Made by a program: the position numbers and the translations under genes. Under the pieces are notes generated by a model. That model was not told where the DNA came from. It saw only the letters and a list, made by a program, of their open reading frames with translations, and did no database searches. From contig NZ_JADIKC010000007.1 in the NCBI RefSeq assembly GCF_016905005.1, positions 209,717-273,716 on the forward strand: a DNA stretch of 64,000 nt. The letters are read 5' to 3'. Origin of the DNA: Dyella kyungheensis (GTDB taxonomy: Bacteria > Pseudomonadota > Gammaproteobacteria > Xanthomonadales > Rhodanobacteraceae). The stretch's first letter is position 1. Each line of letters starts with the position of its first letter. Shown here piece after piece: positions 28,651-38,060 of this stretch.

Positions 28651-28935
28651 GGGGTCCCCGTATGACGCGGCGGGTGGGTGGAGGAAAGCCCGCAGGGTGG
28701 CCCGCATGGATGCGGGCCAGTTTTTCGCCAGGGCAGGATGCCCTGTCGAAAAACCCCGGAGCCCACCCGCGCACCTGGAGGGCGCAGCCCGGAAGGCGCG
28801 TCATCCGGGGGGCCCTTCTCTTTGGTTACTTTCTCTTGGGCAAGCAAGAGAAAGTGACCCGGCCTCCGGCAGGAGGACGGAAGCCCGCGGCAGGCGAGCC
28901 AGGTCGCGGCAAAGCGACAACCAAGTACCGAGGCT

Positions 28936-28962
28936 CTGGATCCCGGCCTGCGCCGGGATGAC
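28936..28962. repeat. Single REP family 2 variant
   Basis: GGATCCCGGCCTGCGCCGGG is a variant of the family-2 palindrome found as pairs at 13314-13438 and 46785-46919. Both halves of this unit carry matching C/G changes (CCCGG and CCGGG), which keep it palindromic. Confidence 0.75.
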
Positions 28963-29074
28963 GAGCAAAAGAGGACTGCGGCACGTCCACACAATGAGGC
29001 TAGGTTGGCCCCTCACCCCAACCCTCTCGCCAGAGGGGAGAGGGAGCAGATGGTGGCTCGTTGAATGGACGTCC

Positions 29075-29111
29075 AAAACAAAACGCCCGCCCTGCTTGCA
29101 TAGGACGGGCG
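29075..29111 (-). terminator. Rho-independent terminator of clpB
   Basis: On the minus strand, 34 bp after the clpB stop, ten pairs including one G-U (29084-29093 with 29102-29111) close an 8-base loop and are followed by TTTTGTTTTG. Confidence 0.85.
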
Positions 29112-29144
29112 CTACAACCATCAAATCAACAGGACGCCAGCGCG

Positions 29145-31727
29145 TTACAGCGTGTGGAACGCCAGATGTCCCTGCTCCGCCTCCACCACGATGGTGGCCC
29201 CCGCCGCAAACTTCCCTTCCAGGATCTGCCGCGCCAACGGATTCTCCAGCTGCTGCTGGATCGCCCGCTTCAGCGGCCTTGCGCCATACACCGGATCGAA
29301 GCCCACGTTGCCGAGCAGATCCAGCGCCTTGTCGCTGATCTCCATGCGCAGCTGGCGTTCGGCCAGACGCTTCTCCAGATAGGTGAGCTGGATCAGCGCG
29401 ATCTTGCGGATCTGCTTCTTGTCCAGCGGGCGGAACACCACCAGCTCATCGAGCCGGTTGATGAACTCCGGACGGAAGTGCGCCTGCACCACGGCCAGCA
29501 CCGACGCCTTCATCTGCATGTAATCCGCTTCGCTGTCGCCCGCCTGCTCCTGGATCATCTGGGAGCCCAGGTTGGACGTCATCACGATCACGGTGTTGCG
29601 GAAGTCGACGGTGCGCCCTTGTCCATCGGTGAGGCGACCATCGTCCAGCACCTGCAGCAGGATGTTGAATACATCCGGATGCGCCTTCTCCACTTCGTCC
29701 AACAGGATCACGCTGTACGGACGACGACGCACGGCCTCCGTGAGATAGCCGCCCTCCTCGTAACCCACGTAACCCGGGGGCGCACCGATCAGGCGGCTGA
29801 CGGAGTGCTTCTCCATGAACTCGCTCATGTCGATGCGCACCATCGCATCCTGCGTGTCGAACATGAACTCGGCCAGCGCCTTGCACAGCTCCGTCTTGCC
29901 CACGCCGGTGGGACCGAGGAACAGGAACGAGCCGTTCGGGCGGTTGGGATCGGACAGGCCCGCGCGCGAACGACGGATGGCATCGGAGACGGCACGCACG
30001 GCCTCGTCCTGGCCCACCACGCGCTTGTGCAGCGCCTCTTCCATGTGCAGCAGCTTGTCGCGCTCGCCTTCGAGCATCTTGTTGACGGGAATGCCCGTCC
30101 AGCGCGACACGACCTCGGCGATTTCTTCCTCGGTGACGCGATCCTGCACCAGCTTGAAGTCCTGCTTCTCCGCGGCCTGCGCGGCAGCGAGCTGCTTTTC
30201 CAGTTCGGGCAGCTTGCCGTACTGGATCTCGCTCATCTTGGCGTAGTCCTGCCGGCGCTGCGCCGCTTCCAGCTCGACGCGCGCGGCCTCGATCTGCTCC
30301 TTCACCTTGGTCGCGCCCTGCAGCGCCGCCTTTTCGGACTTCCAGATTTCGTTGAGGTCGGAGAATTCGCGCTCCAGCTTTTCGATGTCCGTGTCGAGAT
30401 CGGCGAGGCGCTTCCTGGAGGCGTCGTCGGTTTCCTTCTTCAGCATCTCGCGCTGGATCTTCAGCTGGATCAGGCGGCGCTCCAGGCGATCGAGTTCCTC
30501 CGGCTTGGAATCGATTTCCATGCGGATGCGCGAGGCCGCTTCGTCCATCAGGTCGATCGCCTTGTCTGGCAGCTGGCGATCGGGGATATAGCGATTGGAC
30601 AGCGTGGCTGCCGCCACGATCGCCGGGTCGGTGATCTCCACGCCGTGGTGCACCGCGTAGCGCTCCTTCAGGCCGCGCAGGATCGCGATGGTGTCCTCCA
30701 CGCTGGGCTCGCCCACGTAGACCTTCTGGAAACGGCGCTCCAGCGCGGCGTCCTTCTCGATGTACTTGCGGTATTCGTCCAGCGTGGTGGCGCCGATGCA
30801 ATGCAGCTCGCCGCGCGCGAGCGCCGGCTTGAGCATGTTGCCGGCGTCCATGGCGCCATCGGCCTTGCCGGCGCCGACCATGGTGTGCAGTTCGTCGATG
30901 AAAAGGATCACGCGACCTTCCTGCTTGGACAGATCGTTCAGCACCGCCTTGAGGCGCTCTTCGAACTCGCCGCGGAACTTCGCGCCGGCAATCAGCGCGC
31001 CCATGTCCAGCGAGAGCACGCGACGGTCACGCAGGCCTTCGGGCACTTCGCCCTTCACGATGCGCTGCGCCAGTCCTTCGACGATGGCGGTCTTGCCCAC
31101 GCCGGGCTCGCCGATCAGCACCGGGTTGTTCTTGGTGCGACGCTGCAGCACCTGGATGGTGCGGCGGATTTCCTCGTCGCGGCCGATCACCGGATCGAGC
31201 TTGCCCGACTCGGCGCGCGCCGTGAGATCGATGCAATATTTCTCCAGCGCCTGGCGCTGCTCCTCGGCGTTTTCGCTCTGCACTTTTTCTCCGCCGCGCA
31301 GCTTCTCAATGGCCGCCTCGACGTTCGCCTTGGTGGCCCCGGCCGCCTTGAGCGCCGAGCCCAGCTCGCCCTTGTCTTCCAGCGCCGCCAGCACGAACAG
31401 TTCGCTGGCGATGAACTGATCGCCGCGCTGCTGCGCCAGCTTGTCGGTGAGGTTGAGCAGGCGGGTGAGTTCGTTGCCCACATGGATATTGCCTTCCTGC
31501 CCGCTGACGCGCGGCAGGCGTTCCACCATTTCGTTCACACGCTGGCGCAGCGTGGGCACATTCACCTGCGCCTGGGTCAGCAACGGCGCGGTGGAGCCGC
31601 CCTGCTGGTCGAGCAGCGCAGCCATCACGTGCACCGGTTCAAGCATGTTGTTGTCGCGACCCACGGCAAGCGACTGGGCATCCGCCAGTGCCTGCTGAAA
31701 ACGCGACGTAAGTTTGTCCATCCTCAT
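29145..31727 (-). CDS. clpB: ATP-dependent disaggregase ClpB
   Basis: ClpB is the hexameric AAA+ chaperone that, with DnaK, pulls proteins out of aggregates after heat stress. The 860 residues match the family: two N-terminal Clp_N repeats (to about 145), NBD1 with GEPGVGKT near 206-213, the coiled-coil middle domain (about 405-525), and NBD2 with GPTGVGKT near 604-611. There is no ClpP-binding loop tripeptide that I can identify. The start has AGGGG 8 bp upstream; ATG two codons later is possible. A heat-shock-type promoter precedes it. Confidence 0.97.
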   Translation of the reverse strand: MRMDKLTSRFQQALADAQSLAVGRDNNMLEPVHVMAALLDQQGGSTAPLLTQAQVNVPTLRQRVNEMVERLPRVSGQEGNIHVGNELTRLLNLTDKLAQQRGDQFIASELFVLAALEDKGELGSALKAAGATKANVEAAIEKLRGGEKVQSENAEEQRQALEKYCIDLTARAESGKLDPVIGRDEEIRRTIQVLQRRTKNNPVLIGEPGVGKTAIVEGLAQRIVKGEVPEGLRDRRVLSLDMGALIAGAKFRGEFEERLKAVLNDLSKQEGRVILFIDELHTMVGAGKADGAMDAGNMLKPALARGELHCIGATTLDEYRKYIEKDAALERRFQKVYVGEPSVEDTIAILRGLKERYAVHHGVEITDPAIVAAATLSNRYIPDRQLPDKAIDLMDEAASRIRMEIDSKPEELDRLERRLIQLKIQREMLKKETDDASRKRLADLDTDIEKLEREFSDLNEIWKSEKAALQGATKVKEQIEAARVELEAAQRRQDYAKMSEIQYGKLPELEKQLAAAQAAEKQDFKLVQDRVTEEEIAEVVSRWTGIPVNKMLEGERDKLLHMEEALHKRVVGQDEAVRAVSDAIRRSRAGLSDPNRPNGSFLFLGPTGVGKTELCKALAEFMFDTQDAMVRIDMSEFMEKHSVSRLIGAPPGYVGYEEGGYLTEAVRRRPYSVILLDEVEKAHPDVFNILLQVLDDGRLTDGQGRTVDFRNTVIVMTSNLGSQMIQEQAGDSEADYMQMKASVLAVVQAHFRPEFINRLDELVVFRPLDKKQIRKIALIQLTYLEKRLAERQLRMEISDKALDLLGNVGFDPVYGARPLKRAIQQQLENPLARQILEGKFAAGATIVVEAEQGHLAFHTL

Positions 31728-31781
31728 GGGGTGTCCCCTCGATCAATAGGATCTGGCAGCCCTCGCCGCCACTGCAAAAAC

Positions 31782-31810
31782 ACATGCGGATCACTCGCGC
31801 GTGATTCAAG
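31782..31810 (-). promoter_or_regulatory. Sigma-32-type heat-shock promoter of clpB
   Basis: On the minus strand CTTGAA (31805-31810) is followed after 15 bp by CCGCATGT (31782-31789), close to the sigma-32 consensus CTTGAA and CCCCATNT at suitable spacing. It ends about 55 bp before the clpB start, where clpB is known to be heat-shock controlled. Confidence 0.78.
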
Positions 31811-31928
31811 CCACGTCAACGCCAGGTGTACGACATTTCTTCAGCCTGCGCTGCCAATCACCCAGAGCTTGCCTTCACATTTGGCTTGATAGTCTGGCCT
31901 CGTGCTATCCCCCGTGCCCCACTCCACC

Positions 31929-32732
31929 ATGTCCGCCCAACCGTCTCTCCCGGCTCCGCCATTGCCAGGCGTCGATGATCGCTGGGCGTTGTTTCTGGAT
32001 GTCGACGGTACGCTGCTCGACTTCGCCGATCATCCGGATCACGTCTATGTCGATTCGCGCCTGAGCGAACTGATCGAGGACCTCTACGGCACCCTCGATG
32101 GCGCGCTTGCGCTGGTGAGCGGTCGCAGCCTGGACGACCTGGACGATCTGTTTAGCCATCCGCCGTGGGCGATGGCCGGTCTGCATGGGCTGGAACTGCG
32201 CGGCGTCGACGGCCGCTATCGCGGCGTGCACATCGGCGCCAGTCGCCGGTCGCTGGTTCGCGACATCGCCGGCACCATCGCCGGCGAGTTTCCCGGCGTG
32301 CTGGTGGAAGACAAAGGGATGGCGGTCGCCCTGCATTGCCGCACCTCGCCGCAACTGTTCGAACGCTTGCGCGAGCGTGTGCGGGAGGTACTGCCTTCGT
32401 TGGCCGGCTACGAAATGCAGCCGGGCAACATGGTGATCGAACTGAAGCCCGAGGGCATGGACAAGGGTTCGGCGGTGGCCAACCTGATGTCCGCATGGCC
32501 CTTCCGTGGCCGCGTGCCTGTCTATGTCGGCGACGATCTCACCGACGAACACGGCTTTTCCACGGCCAATCTTCAGAGCGGACTGAGCATTCGCGTGGGT
32601 TCCCGCGAACCGAGCCTCGCCCGCTATTCGCTGTCGGAGCCTGCCGCCGCGCGGGCCTGGCTGTTCCGCGTGCTGCACGCACTCAAGCATGGAGCTCTGT
32701 CGCATGCCCACTCCTCTGGAGGAAATGCCTGA
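31929..32732 (+). CDS. otsB: Trehalose-6-phosphate phosphatase OtsB
   Basis: OtsB removes phosphate from trehalose-6-phosphate. The 267-residue HAD-family protein has motif I ALFLDVDGTLLDF, motif II ALVSGRSLDDL and the acid-rich motif IV YVGDDLTDEHGF. ATG at 31929 is taken as the start; no clear ribosome-binding site is seen, and a GTG 27 bp upstream is possible. It is divergent from clpB and heads otsB-GH15-otsA, in which each gene overlaps the next, so the three are one translational unit. Confidence 0.94.
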   Translation: MSAQPSLPAPPLPGVDDRWALFLDVDGTLLDFADHPDHVYVDSRLSELIEDLYGTLDGALALVSGRSLDDLDDLFSHPPWAMAGLHGLELRGVDGRYRGVHIGASRRSLVRDIAGTIAGEFPGVLVEDKGMAVALHCRTSPQLFERLRERVREVLPSLAGYEMQPGNMVIELKPEGMDKGSAVANLMSAWPFRGRVPVYVGDDLTDEHGFSTANLQSGLSIRVGSREPSLARYSLSEPAAARAWLFRVLHALKHGALSHAHSSGGNA

Positions 32733-34545
32733 CACCCAGCCTGATCCCCAGTCCAAGCCGGAGCCGAAGTCGTCTCTGGAACTGGGTGTCATCGGCAACG
32801 GCAGCGTTGCCGCGCTCATCGACGGGCGCGGCCGCATCGTCTGGTGTTGCCTGCCCCGCTTCGACGGCGACGCGAGCTTCTGCGCGCTGCTGTCGCCACA
32901 GTGTGAAGGGGGCGACTGGTCGATCGAGCTGGAAGATATCGATCGCGCCGAACAGCACTACATGCCCAATACCGCGGTGCTGGTGACGCGCCTGTACGAC
33001 CATCACGGCTCGGGCGTGGAGATCGTCGACTATATGCCGCGCTTTCGCACGCGCGGACGTTTCTATCACCCGGTGCTTATCGCACGCCGCGTCCGTCCCA
33101 TCGGCGGTTCGCCGCGCATCCGCGTACGGCTGCGTCCGCTGTGCAAGTACGGCAGCGAAGTGCCGCACTTCACCGCGGGCAGCAATCACATCCGCTTCCT
33201 GCTCGACGGCGTGGTGCAGCGCCTGACCAGCGACGTGGCTTCCACCATGATCGAACGCGGCCTGCCGTTCTTCCTGGAGAAACCCGCGCATTTCGTCTTC
33301 GGGCCCGATGAAACGCTCACCGAGAGCCCGGCGGACTTCATTCACCACACGCTGGAAAACACGCTCACCTATTGGCGCGAGTGGGTGCGCAATCTATCGG
33401 TGCCGTACGAGTGGCAGGAGCCGATCATCCGCGCCGCCATCACCCTGAAGCTGTGCCAATACGAGGCGACCGGCGCCATCGTCGCCGCGCTCACTACCTC
33501 CATTCCCGAGTCGGCCAATTCGGGACGCAACTGGGACTACCGCTACTGCTGGCTCCGCGACGCCGCCTTCACCGTGCGCGCACTCAATCGTCTCGGCGCC
33601 ACCCGCAGCATGGAGGAGTACATCCGCTACGTCTTCAACCTGGTCGCCAGCGATGGCGACAACGAGATAGGACCGGTGTTTGGCATCACCTTCGAACACA
33701 AACTGCCCGAAACGCAGGTGGCCAGCCTTGCCGGCTACCGCGGCATGGGTCCGGTGCGCGTGGGCAACGACGCCTGGCGGCAACGCCAGAACGATGTCTA
33801 CGGCTCGGTGGTGCTCGCCTCCGCGCAGATATTCTTCGACCGGCGGCTGGAGCATCCCGGCAACGAACTCACCTTCCGACGCCTCGAACGCATGGGCGAG
33901 CTGGCACTGCGCGTGGCCGAAACGCCGGATGCGGGGCTGTGGGAATACCGCGGTCGCGCCGCCGTGCACACCTATTCCGCCGCCATGTGCTGGGCCGCCT
34001 GCGACCGCCTTGCGCACATCGCCACCGAACTGGGCCTGGACGACCGTGCCCGCTACTGGCACGACGAGGCGGTGGCCTTGCACGCGCGCATCGAGGCGCG
34101 CGCGTGGAACGAAAAGCTGGGCACGTTCGTGGATGCCTACGATGGCGAACACCTCGACGCGAGCCTGTTGCTGCTGGCCGACATCGGCTTCGTCAACGCC
34201 ATGGACCCGCGCTTCATCGCCACCGTCGATGCCATCGGCGAAGCGCTGGGCCGCGGCGATTACCTGTTCCGCTACATCGCACCCGACGATTTCGGCGCAC
34301 CGGAAACCAGCTTCAACATCTGCACCTTCTGGTTCATCGAGGCGCTGGCCGCCACCGGCCGCCGGGAGCGCGCGCGCATGATGTTCGAGCACATGCTGGC
34401 GCAACGAAATCCCCTGGGCCTGTTGTCGGAAGACATCGCGCCGGCGAACGGCGAGCACTGGGGCAATTTCCCGCAGACCTATTCGATGGTGGGCCTGATC
34501 CAGGCCGCGATGCGTCTATCCAGACGCTGGGAGGACGCCCTGTGA
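32704..34545 (+). CDS. GH15 family glycoside hydrolase, trehalase-like
   Basis: A 613-residue cytoplasmic protein with an N-terminal trehalase-like beta-domain (LGVIGNGSVAALIDGRGRIVWCCLPRFD) and a GH15 (alpha/alpha)6 domain. NSGRNWDYRYCWLRDAAFTVRAL near residue 275 and the late AETSFNICTFWFIEA-like region (PETSFNICTFWFIEAL) are typical. GH15 members embedded with otsA/otsB, as in mycobacteria, are trehalases, but glucoamylase activity cannot be ruled out from sequence. Its start lies 29 bp inside otsB with GGAG 9 bp upstream (an ATG at 32725 is an alternative). Its stop overlaps the otsA start. Synthesis and breakdown of trehalose would thus be co-expressed. Confidence 0.85.
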   Translation: MPTPLEEMPDTQPDPQSKPEPKSSLELGVIGNGSVAALIDGRGRIVWCCLPRFDGDASFCALLSPQCEGGDWSIELEDIDRAEQHYMPNTAVLVTRLYDHHGSGVEIVDYMPRFRTRGRFYHPVLIARRVRPIGGSPRIRVRLRPLCKYGSEVPHFTAGSNHIRFLLDGVVQRLTSDVASTMIERGLPFFLEKPAHFVFGPDETLTESPADFIHHTLENTLTYWREWVRNLSVPYEWQEPIIRAAITLKLCQYEATGAIVAALTTSIPESANSGRNWDYRYCWLRDAAFTVRALNRLGATRSMEEYIRYVFNLVASDGDNEIGPVFGITFEHKLPETQVASLAGYRGMGPVRVGNDAWRQRQNDVYGSVVLASAQIFFDRRLEHPGNELTFRRLERMGELALRVAETPDAGLWEYRGRAAVHTYSAAMCWAACDRLAHIATELGLDDRARYWHDEAVALHARIEARAWNEKLGTFVDAYDGEHLDASLLLLADIGFVNAMDPRFIATVDAIGEALGRGDYLFRYIAPDDFGAPETSFNICTFWFIEALAATGRRERARMMFEHMLAQRNPLGLLSEDIAPANGEHWGNFPQTYSMVGLIQAAMRLSRRWEDAL

Positions 34546-35933
34546 TGATGGCTGGAAGAAACAGCGGTCAAGGACGACTGATCGTGGTTTCAAACCGAGT
34601 GGCCCTTCCCGACCAGACCGCCACCGGCGGCCTGGCATCTGCCATGCGGGCGTCCCTGCAGGAGCGCGGAGGCGTGTGGTTTGGCTGGAGCGGCAAGGTG
34701 GCTCGTCAAACCGCCAGCGAAGTGCACAAGCAATCCGATGGCGTGGTGGAATACGCCACCATCGATCTTTCCCGCACCGATCACGACGATTTCTACGATG
34801 GCTTCGCCAATCGCACGTTGTGGCCGCTGCTGCATTACCGGCCCGATCTGGTCGATTACGACCGCAAGCACCTGGCCGGCTATCTGCGCGTCAACAACCT
34901 GTTCGCCGAGCAGCTGATCTCACTGATCGGGCCGAACGACCTGGTGTGGATCAACGACTATCACCTGATTCCGCTGGCCGCCATGCTGCGCGAACGCGGC
35001 GTGCGCAATCGCATCGGCTTCTTCCTGCATACGCCGTTGCCGGCCGCCAGCCTGCTGATCGCACTGCCGCGTCATCGCGAGTTGCTGGAAACGCTGGCGA
35101 GCTATGACCTGGTGGGCCTGCACACGCCGCGCGACCAACGTGCGCTGGAGGAATATTTCCTCTACGAAGTGGGCGCCAGCATGCGCCGCGACGGCCGCAT
35201 CCGCACGCCGCAAGGACGCACCTTCCGCGCCGAGGTGTTTCCCATCGGCATCGATACCGCCCAGGTGGCCGAATCGGCCAGCCATGCCGACGAGCACGAG
35301 GAAATCAACGACCTCAAGCAGAGCCTGGAAGGCCGTGCGCTGATCATCGGCGTCGACCGGCTGGATTACTCCAAGGGCCTGCCCGAGCGTTTCCACGCCT
35401 ATGCGCGCCTGCTTGAGCGTTCGCCGCAATTGCATCGCAAAGTGACCTTCCTGCAGATCGCGCCGCCCTCGCGCGGCGGCGTGCCGGAATACCGCCAGAT
35501 CCGCCGCGAACTCGAACGCATGGCCGGCCACATCAACGGCATGTATGCCGCGCCGGACTGGGTGCCGATCCGCTACGTCAACAACTCGTTCCCGCACAGC
35601 CTGCTCAGCGGCTACTACCGCATCGCGCGGGTAGGCCTGGTAACGCCGCTGCGCGACGGCATGAACCTGGTCGCCAAGGAATACGTGGCGAGCCAGAATC
35701 CGGACGATCCGGGCGTACTGGTGTTGTCGCGCTTCGCCGGCGCGGCACAGGAATTGCGCGATGCGTTGCTGGTCAATCCAGCCGATACCGAGGAAGTGGC
35801 CGAGGCGCTGGGCATCGCGCTGGAAATGTCCCTGCACGAGCGCCGCGTGCGCTGGCGCCGGATGATGGATGTGCTGGAGAAGCAGGACGTGACCGCCTGG
35901 CGCAATGCGTTCTTGCGGGACCTGGCGGGCTAA
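34545..35933 (+). CDS. otsA: Trehalose-6-phosphate synthase OtsA
   Basis: A GT20 glycosyltransferase that joins UDP-glucose and glucose-6-phosphate, usually for osmotic or desiccation protection. The 462-residue protein has LIVVSNRVALPD, GGLASAM, VWINDYHLIPLAAMLRER, GVDRLDYSKGLPERF and VTPLRDGMNLVAKEYVA, all expected substrate-binding blocks. ATG at 34545 overlaps the GH15 stop by one base; GTG one codon earlier is equally placed. The last 28 codons, with the intergenic DNA behind them, are duplicated in tandem just downstream. Confidence 0.96.
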   Translation: MMAGRNSGQGRLIVVSNRVALPDQTATGGLASAMRASLQERGGVWFGWSGKVARQTASEVHKQSDGVVEYATIDLSRTDHDDFYDGFANRTLWPLLHYRPDLVDYDRKHLAGYLRVNNLFAEQLISLIGPNDLVWINDYHLIPLAAMLRERGVRNRIGFFLHTPLPAASLLIALPRHRELLETLASYDLVGLHTPRDQRALEEYFLYEVGASMRRDGRIRTPQGRTFRAEVFPIGIDTAQVAESASHADEHEEINDLKQSLEGRALIIGVDRLDYSKGLPERFHAYARLLERSPQLHRKVTFLQIAPPSRGGVPEYRQIRRELERMAGHINGMYAAPDWVPIRYVNNSFPHSLLSGYYRIARVGLVTPLRDGMNLVAKEYVASQNPDDPGVLVLSRFAGAAQELRDALLVNPADTEEVAEALGIALEMSLHERRVRWRRMMDVLEKQDVTAWRNAFLRDLAG

Positions 35934-36173
35934 GCCGCGGCCAACCTACTTCTGTAGGAGCGCACCCTGTGCGCGACAAGCGTCCGAGCGCTACCTCGGC
36001 AACCGGTGCTTGCGCTGGCGCCGGATGATGGATGTGCTGGAGAAGCAGGACGTGACCGCGTGGCGCAATGCGTTCTTGCGGGACCTGGCAGGCTAAGCCG
36101 CGGCCAACCTACTTCTGTAGGAGCGCACCCTGTGCGCGACAGGCGTCCGAGCGCTACCTCGGCAACCGGTTCT
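35848..36173 (+). repeat. Tandem duplication of the otsA 3' end and following REP
   Basis: Two 163-bp units, 35848-36010 and 36011-36173, differ at only four positions that I count. Each contains the last 86 bp of otsA, its stop, a REP half (35953-35977 and 36116-36140) and 33 bp beyond. The real otsA ends in unit 1. The high identity marks a recent event. Confidence 0.95.
36011..36096 (+). pseudogene. Orphan otsA 3' fragment
   Basis: Second copy of the last 28 codons plus stop of otsA (RWRRMMDVLEKQDVTAW and onward), left by the tandem duplication. It has no start or promoter and is not expected to be translated. One base differs within the coding part in the GTG/CTG context and one near the stop, neither creating a new stop. 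Confidence 0.93.
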
Positions 36174-36218
36174 AGCGAAGCCTTCGGACGCCTGTCGCGC
36201 ACAGGGTGCGCTCCCACA
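36116..36218. repeat. REP doublet B (REPIN-like)
   Basis: Left arm starts TGTAGGAGCGCACC at 36116 and the inverted right arm ends at 36218. Pairing continues inward through GACAGGCGTCCGA / TCGGACGCCTGTC, giving arms of more than 30 bp. A left half alone is also present at 35953-35977 because of the tandem duplication. Confidence 0.9.
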
Positions 36219-36258
36219 GGGGGTCTCCCACCATGGGCCCTCTCACAACGGGTCGACG

Positions 36259-37014
36259 TTATGGCTGGTCCTGCAGCCAGATCAAACTCGCAAACCTTCC
36301 GCTCTGCGCCCCATCGCGTCGATAGGAATAGAAGCGATCGTCGGTGCGCGTATCGAAGCCGCCGCCATGCACGCGAGTCATGCCTGCTGCCTGCAGCCGG
36401 CGACGCGCCAGCCAGGCGAGATCGCACAGCCAGTGACCCGGTCGCGTCGGCTCGAAACCCTCGGCCGCGCCCGCATCGCAGACGATGAAGGCATCGCGCA
36501 CTTCCTCGCCCACTTCATAGCTGGCCTTGCCGATGCATGGACCCAGCCACGCCATCACCTGGGTAGGCGGCGCCTGCAGGGAATTCAGGGCCGCTTCCAG
36601 CACGCCGGCCTGGAGGCCGCGCCAGCCCGCATGGGCGGCCGCCACCGCGCGACCGTCGGTGGTGCAGAACAGCACCGGCAGGCAGTCGGCGGTGAGAATC
36701 GCCAGCGGCTCGCCGGCACGCTGGGTCACCGAGGCGTCGGCTCGCGGCTCCGGCCCACCGGCAAGGCGGTCGACATCGGCCACGTCCACGCCGTGGACCT
36801 GCTGAAGCCAGTGCGGATCGCGAGCCAGCCCCAGCGAACTCCGAACCGCGGCCCGGTTGGCGGCCACCGCTTCGGGCAGATCGCCGCAGCGGGCCCCGAG
36901 ATTGAAGCGCGCCCAGGCGCCTTCGGACACGCCGGGGCCCTGCCGCGTGCTGACCGCAGCCCGCACGCGGGCGGGCGCCGGCCAATCCGGGATAAGCCAG
37001 GCGTCGCCCGGCAT
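36259..37014 (-). CDS. pgeF: Purine nucleoside phosphorylase / laccase-domain protein PgeF
   Basis: A 251-residue member of the YfiH (Cu-oxidase_4) family. Its proven roles elsewhere are adenosine-type nucleoside phosphorolysis and an editing step in peptidoglycan synthesis. Conserved metal-binding residues are in LQQVHGVDVADVD, ILTADCLPVLFC and VAAAHAGWRGL. The start [14 protein letters not shown] overlaps the rluD stop by one base, matching the rluD-yfiH pair of E. coli. In E. coli clpB follows directly; here the trehalose genes and REPs intervene. Confidence 0.92.
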   Translation of the reverse strand: MPGDAWLIPDWPAPARVRAAVSTRQGPGVSEGAWARFNLGARCGDLPEAVAANRAAVRSSLGLARDPHWLQQVHGVDVADVDRLAGGPEPRADASVTQRAGEPLAILTADCLPVLFCTTDGRAVAAAHAGWRGLQAGVLEAALNSLQAPPTQVMAWLGPCIGKASYEVGEEVRDAFIVCDAGAAEGFEPTRPGHWLCDLAWLARRRLQAAGMTRVHGGGFDTRTDDRFYSYRRDGAQSGRFASLIWLQDQP

Positions 37015-37991
37015 CAGCGCCAGTCGTCCGGGTCGGCCTGGGCGGTATCGGCGCGCAGTGCGTCGATCAGGGCCTGTTGGTCGGCTGGCCGCTCGGCGCT
37101 GAAGGACAGCGGCTCGTGGCTGACCGGATGCTCGAACGCCAGCCGCTCGGCGTGCAGGGCCTGGCGGCGGAAGCCGCGCAGCGCCGCCACCAGCTCGGGC
37201 GTGGCGCCCTTGGGCAGCTTGAGGCCGCCGCCGTACAGCGGATCGCCGACCAGCGGATGGCCGATATGCGACAGGTGCACGCGAATCTGGTGGGTACGGC
37301 CGGTCTCCAGGCTGCACTGCAGCAGGCTGTGGCCGCGGAAGCGCTCGCGCAGGCGGTAATGGGTGACGGCGTGCTTGCCGTCCTCCTCGTCGCGCACGGC
37401 CTGGCGCAGGCGGTCGCCCATATGGCGGCCGATCGGGGCATCCACCGTGCCGCCGGCCACCAGGGTGCCGAGCACTACCGCTTCGTACTGCCGCTCCACG
37501 TCGTGGCGGGACAGCATGTCCACCAGCGCCGTGAGGGCGGGCAGGCTCTTGGCCACCACCATCAGGCCCGAGGTGTCCTTGTCCAGCCGGTGCACGATGC
37601 CGCCGCGCGGCAGCTGGGCCAGCTTCGGATCGTGGTGCAGCAAGGCGTTCAGCAGGGTGCCCGCACTATTTCCTGCGCCCGGATGCACCACCAGCCCGGC
37701 CGGCTTGTTCAGCACCAGCACGTGCTCGTCCTCGTGCACGACATCCAGCGCAATGGCTTCGGGCTCGAGCTCCACTTCGGTCTCAAGTTCCGCTTGCAGC
37801 AGGACTTTTTCCCCGCCGCGCAACAGCTGGCGGGGCGGCGCGATGGCGCCGTCCAGGGTCACCGCGCCGGCCTTGATCCACGCCGTGAGACGCGAACGGG
37901 AGTAGTCGGGGAACATCTCGGCCAAGGTCTGGTCGAACCTCCGACCCGCGGCCGTCAGGGGCACCGCGGCTTCATGACGGATCATCGTCAT
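37014..37991 (-). CDS. rluD: 23S rRNA pseudouridine synthase RluD
   Basis: RluD makes pseudouridines in helix 69 of 23S rRNA, needed for normal subunit assembly. The 325-residue protein has an S4 RNA-binding domain (about residues 15-75) and a catalytic domain with [17 protein letters not shown], in which Asp137 is the catalytic aspartate. It is divergent from bamD across a 69-bp gap, the same arrangement as in E. coli. Confidence 0.95.
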   Translation of the reverse strand: MTMIRHEAAVPLTAAGRRFDQTLAEMFPDYSRSRLTAWIKAGAVTLDGAIAPPRQLLRGGEKVLLQAELETEVELEPEAIALDVVHEDEHVLVLNKPAGLVVHPGAGNSAGTLLNALLHHDPKLAQLPRGGIVHRLDKDTSGLMVVAKSLPALTALVDMLSRHDVERQYEAVVLGTLVAGGTVDAPIGRHMGDRLRQAVRDEEDGKHAVTHYRLRERFRGHSLLQCSLETGRTHQIRVHLSHIGHPLVGDPLYGGGLKLPKGATPELVAALRGFRRQALHAERLAFEHPVSHEPLSFSAERPADQQALIDALRADTAQADPDDWR

Positions 37992-38060
37992 GGCTGGCCA
38001 CCCGGCCGCCCGGCCGTTTCGGCTATCATCCCTTTTCGCTCAAACATCTGAACCCTTCTC

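Larger units (their letters stand above)
28482..28860. repeat. Composite dispersed repeat, copy 1
   Basis: REP doublet A, the heptamer tract and a hairpin-rich tail occur in one order here and again at 63681-64000. The tail (28651-28805) matches 63845-64000 with only two small differences. It contains hairpins 28699-28718, 28721-28753 (14 pairs with one internal mismatch) and 28780-28790. Beyond the point where copy 2 leaves the window, a 15-bp-arm hairpin lies at 28824-28859. Neither copy encodes a credible protein. The remaining DNA to 29074 holds a family-2 REP (28936-28962) and a CTCTCGCCAGAGGGGAGAGG palindrome (29008-29043). Confidence 0.85.

Noticed and set aside
28413..29338. Open frames through the heptamer repeat giving a Ser-Trp-Leu-Leu-Ala-Leu-Gly repeat protein
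   Set aside because: A 7-bp unit read in three frames gives this by chance; no start site, no homologous end, and the second tract has 6-bp units that would change the protein.
34542..35933. otsA as a frame-fused part of a longer protein starting at 33372
   Set aside because: The upstream part of that frame is a shadow of the GH15 gene; GT20 motifs begin only after 34545.
35905..36096. A separate small gene after otsA
   Set aside because: Its apparent C-terminal sequence is the duplicated end of otsA; it has no start or ribosome-binding site of its own.
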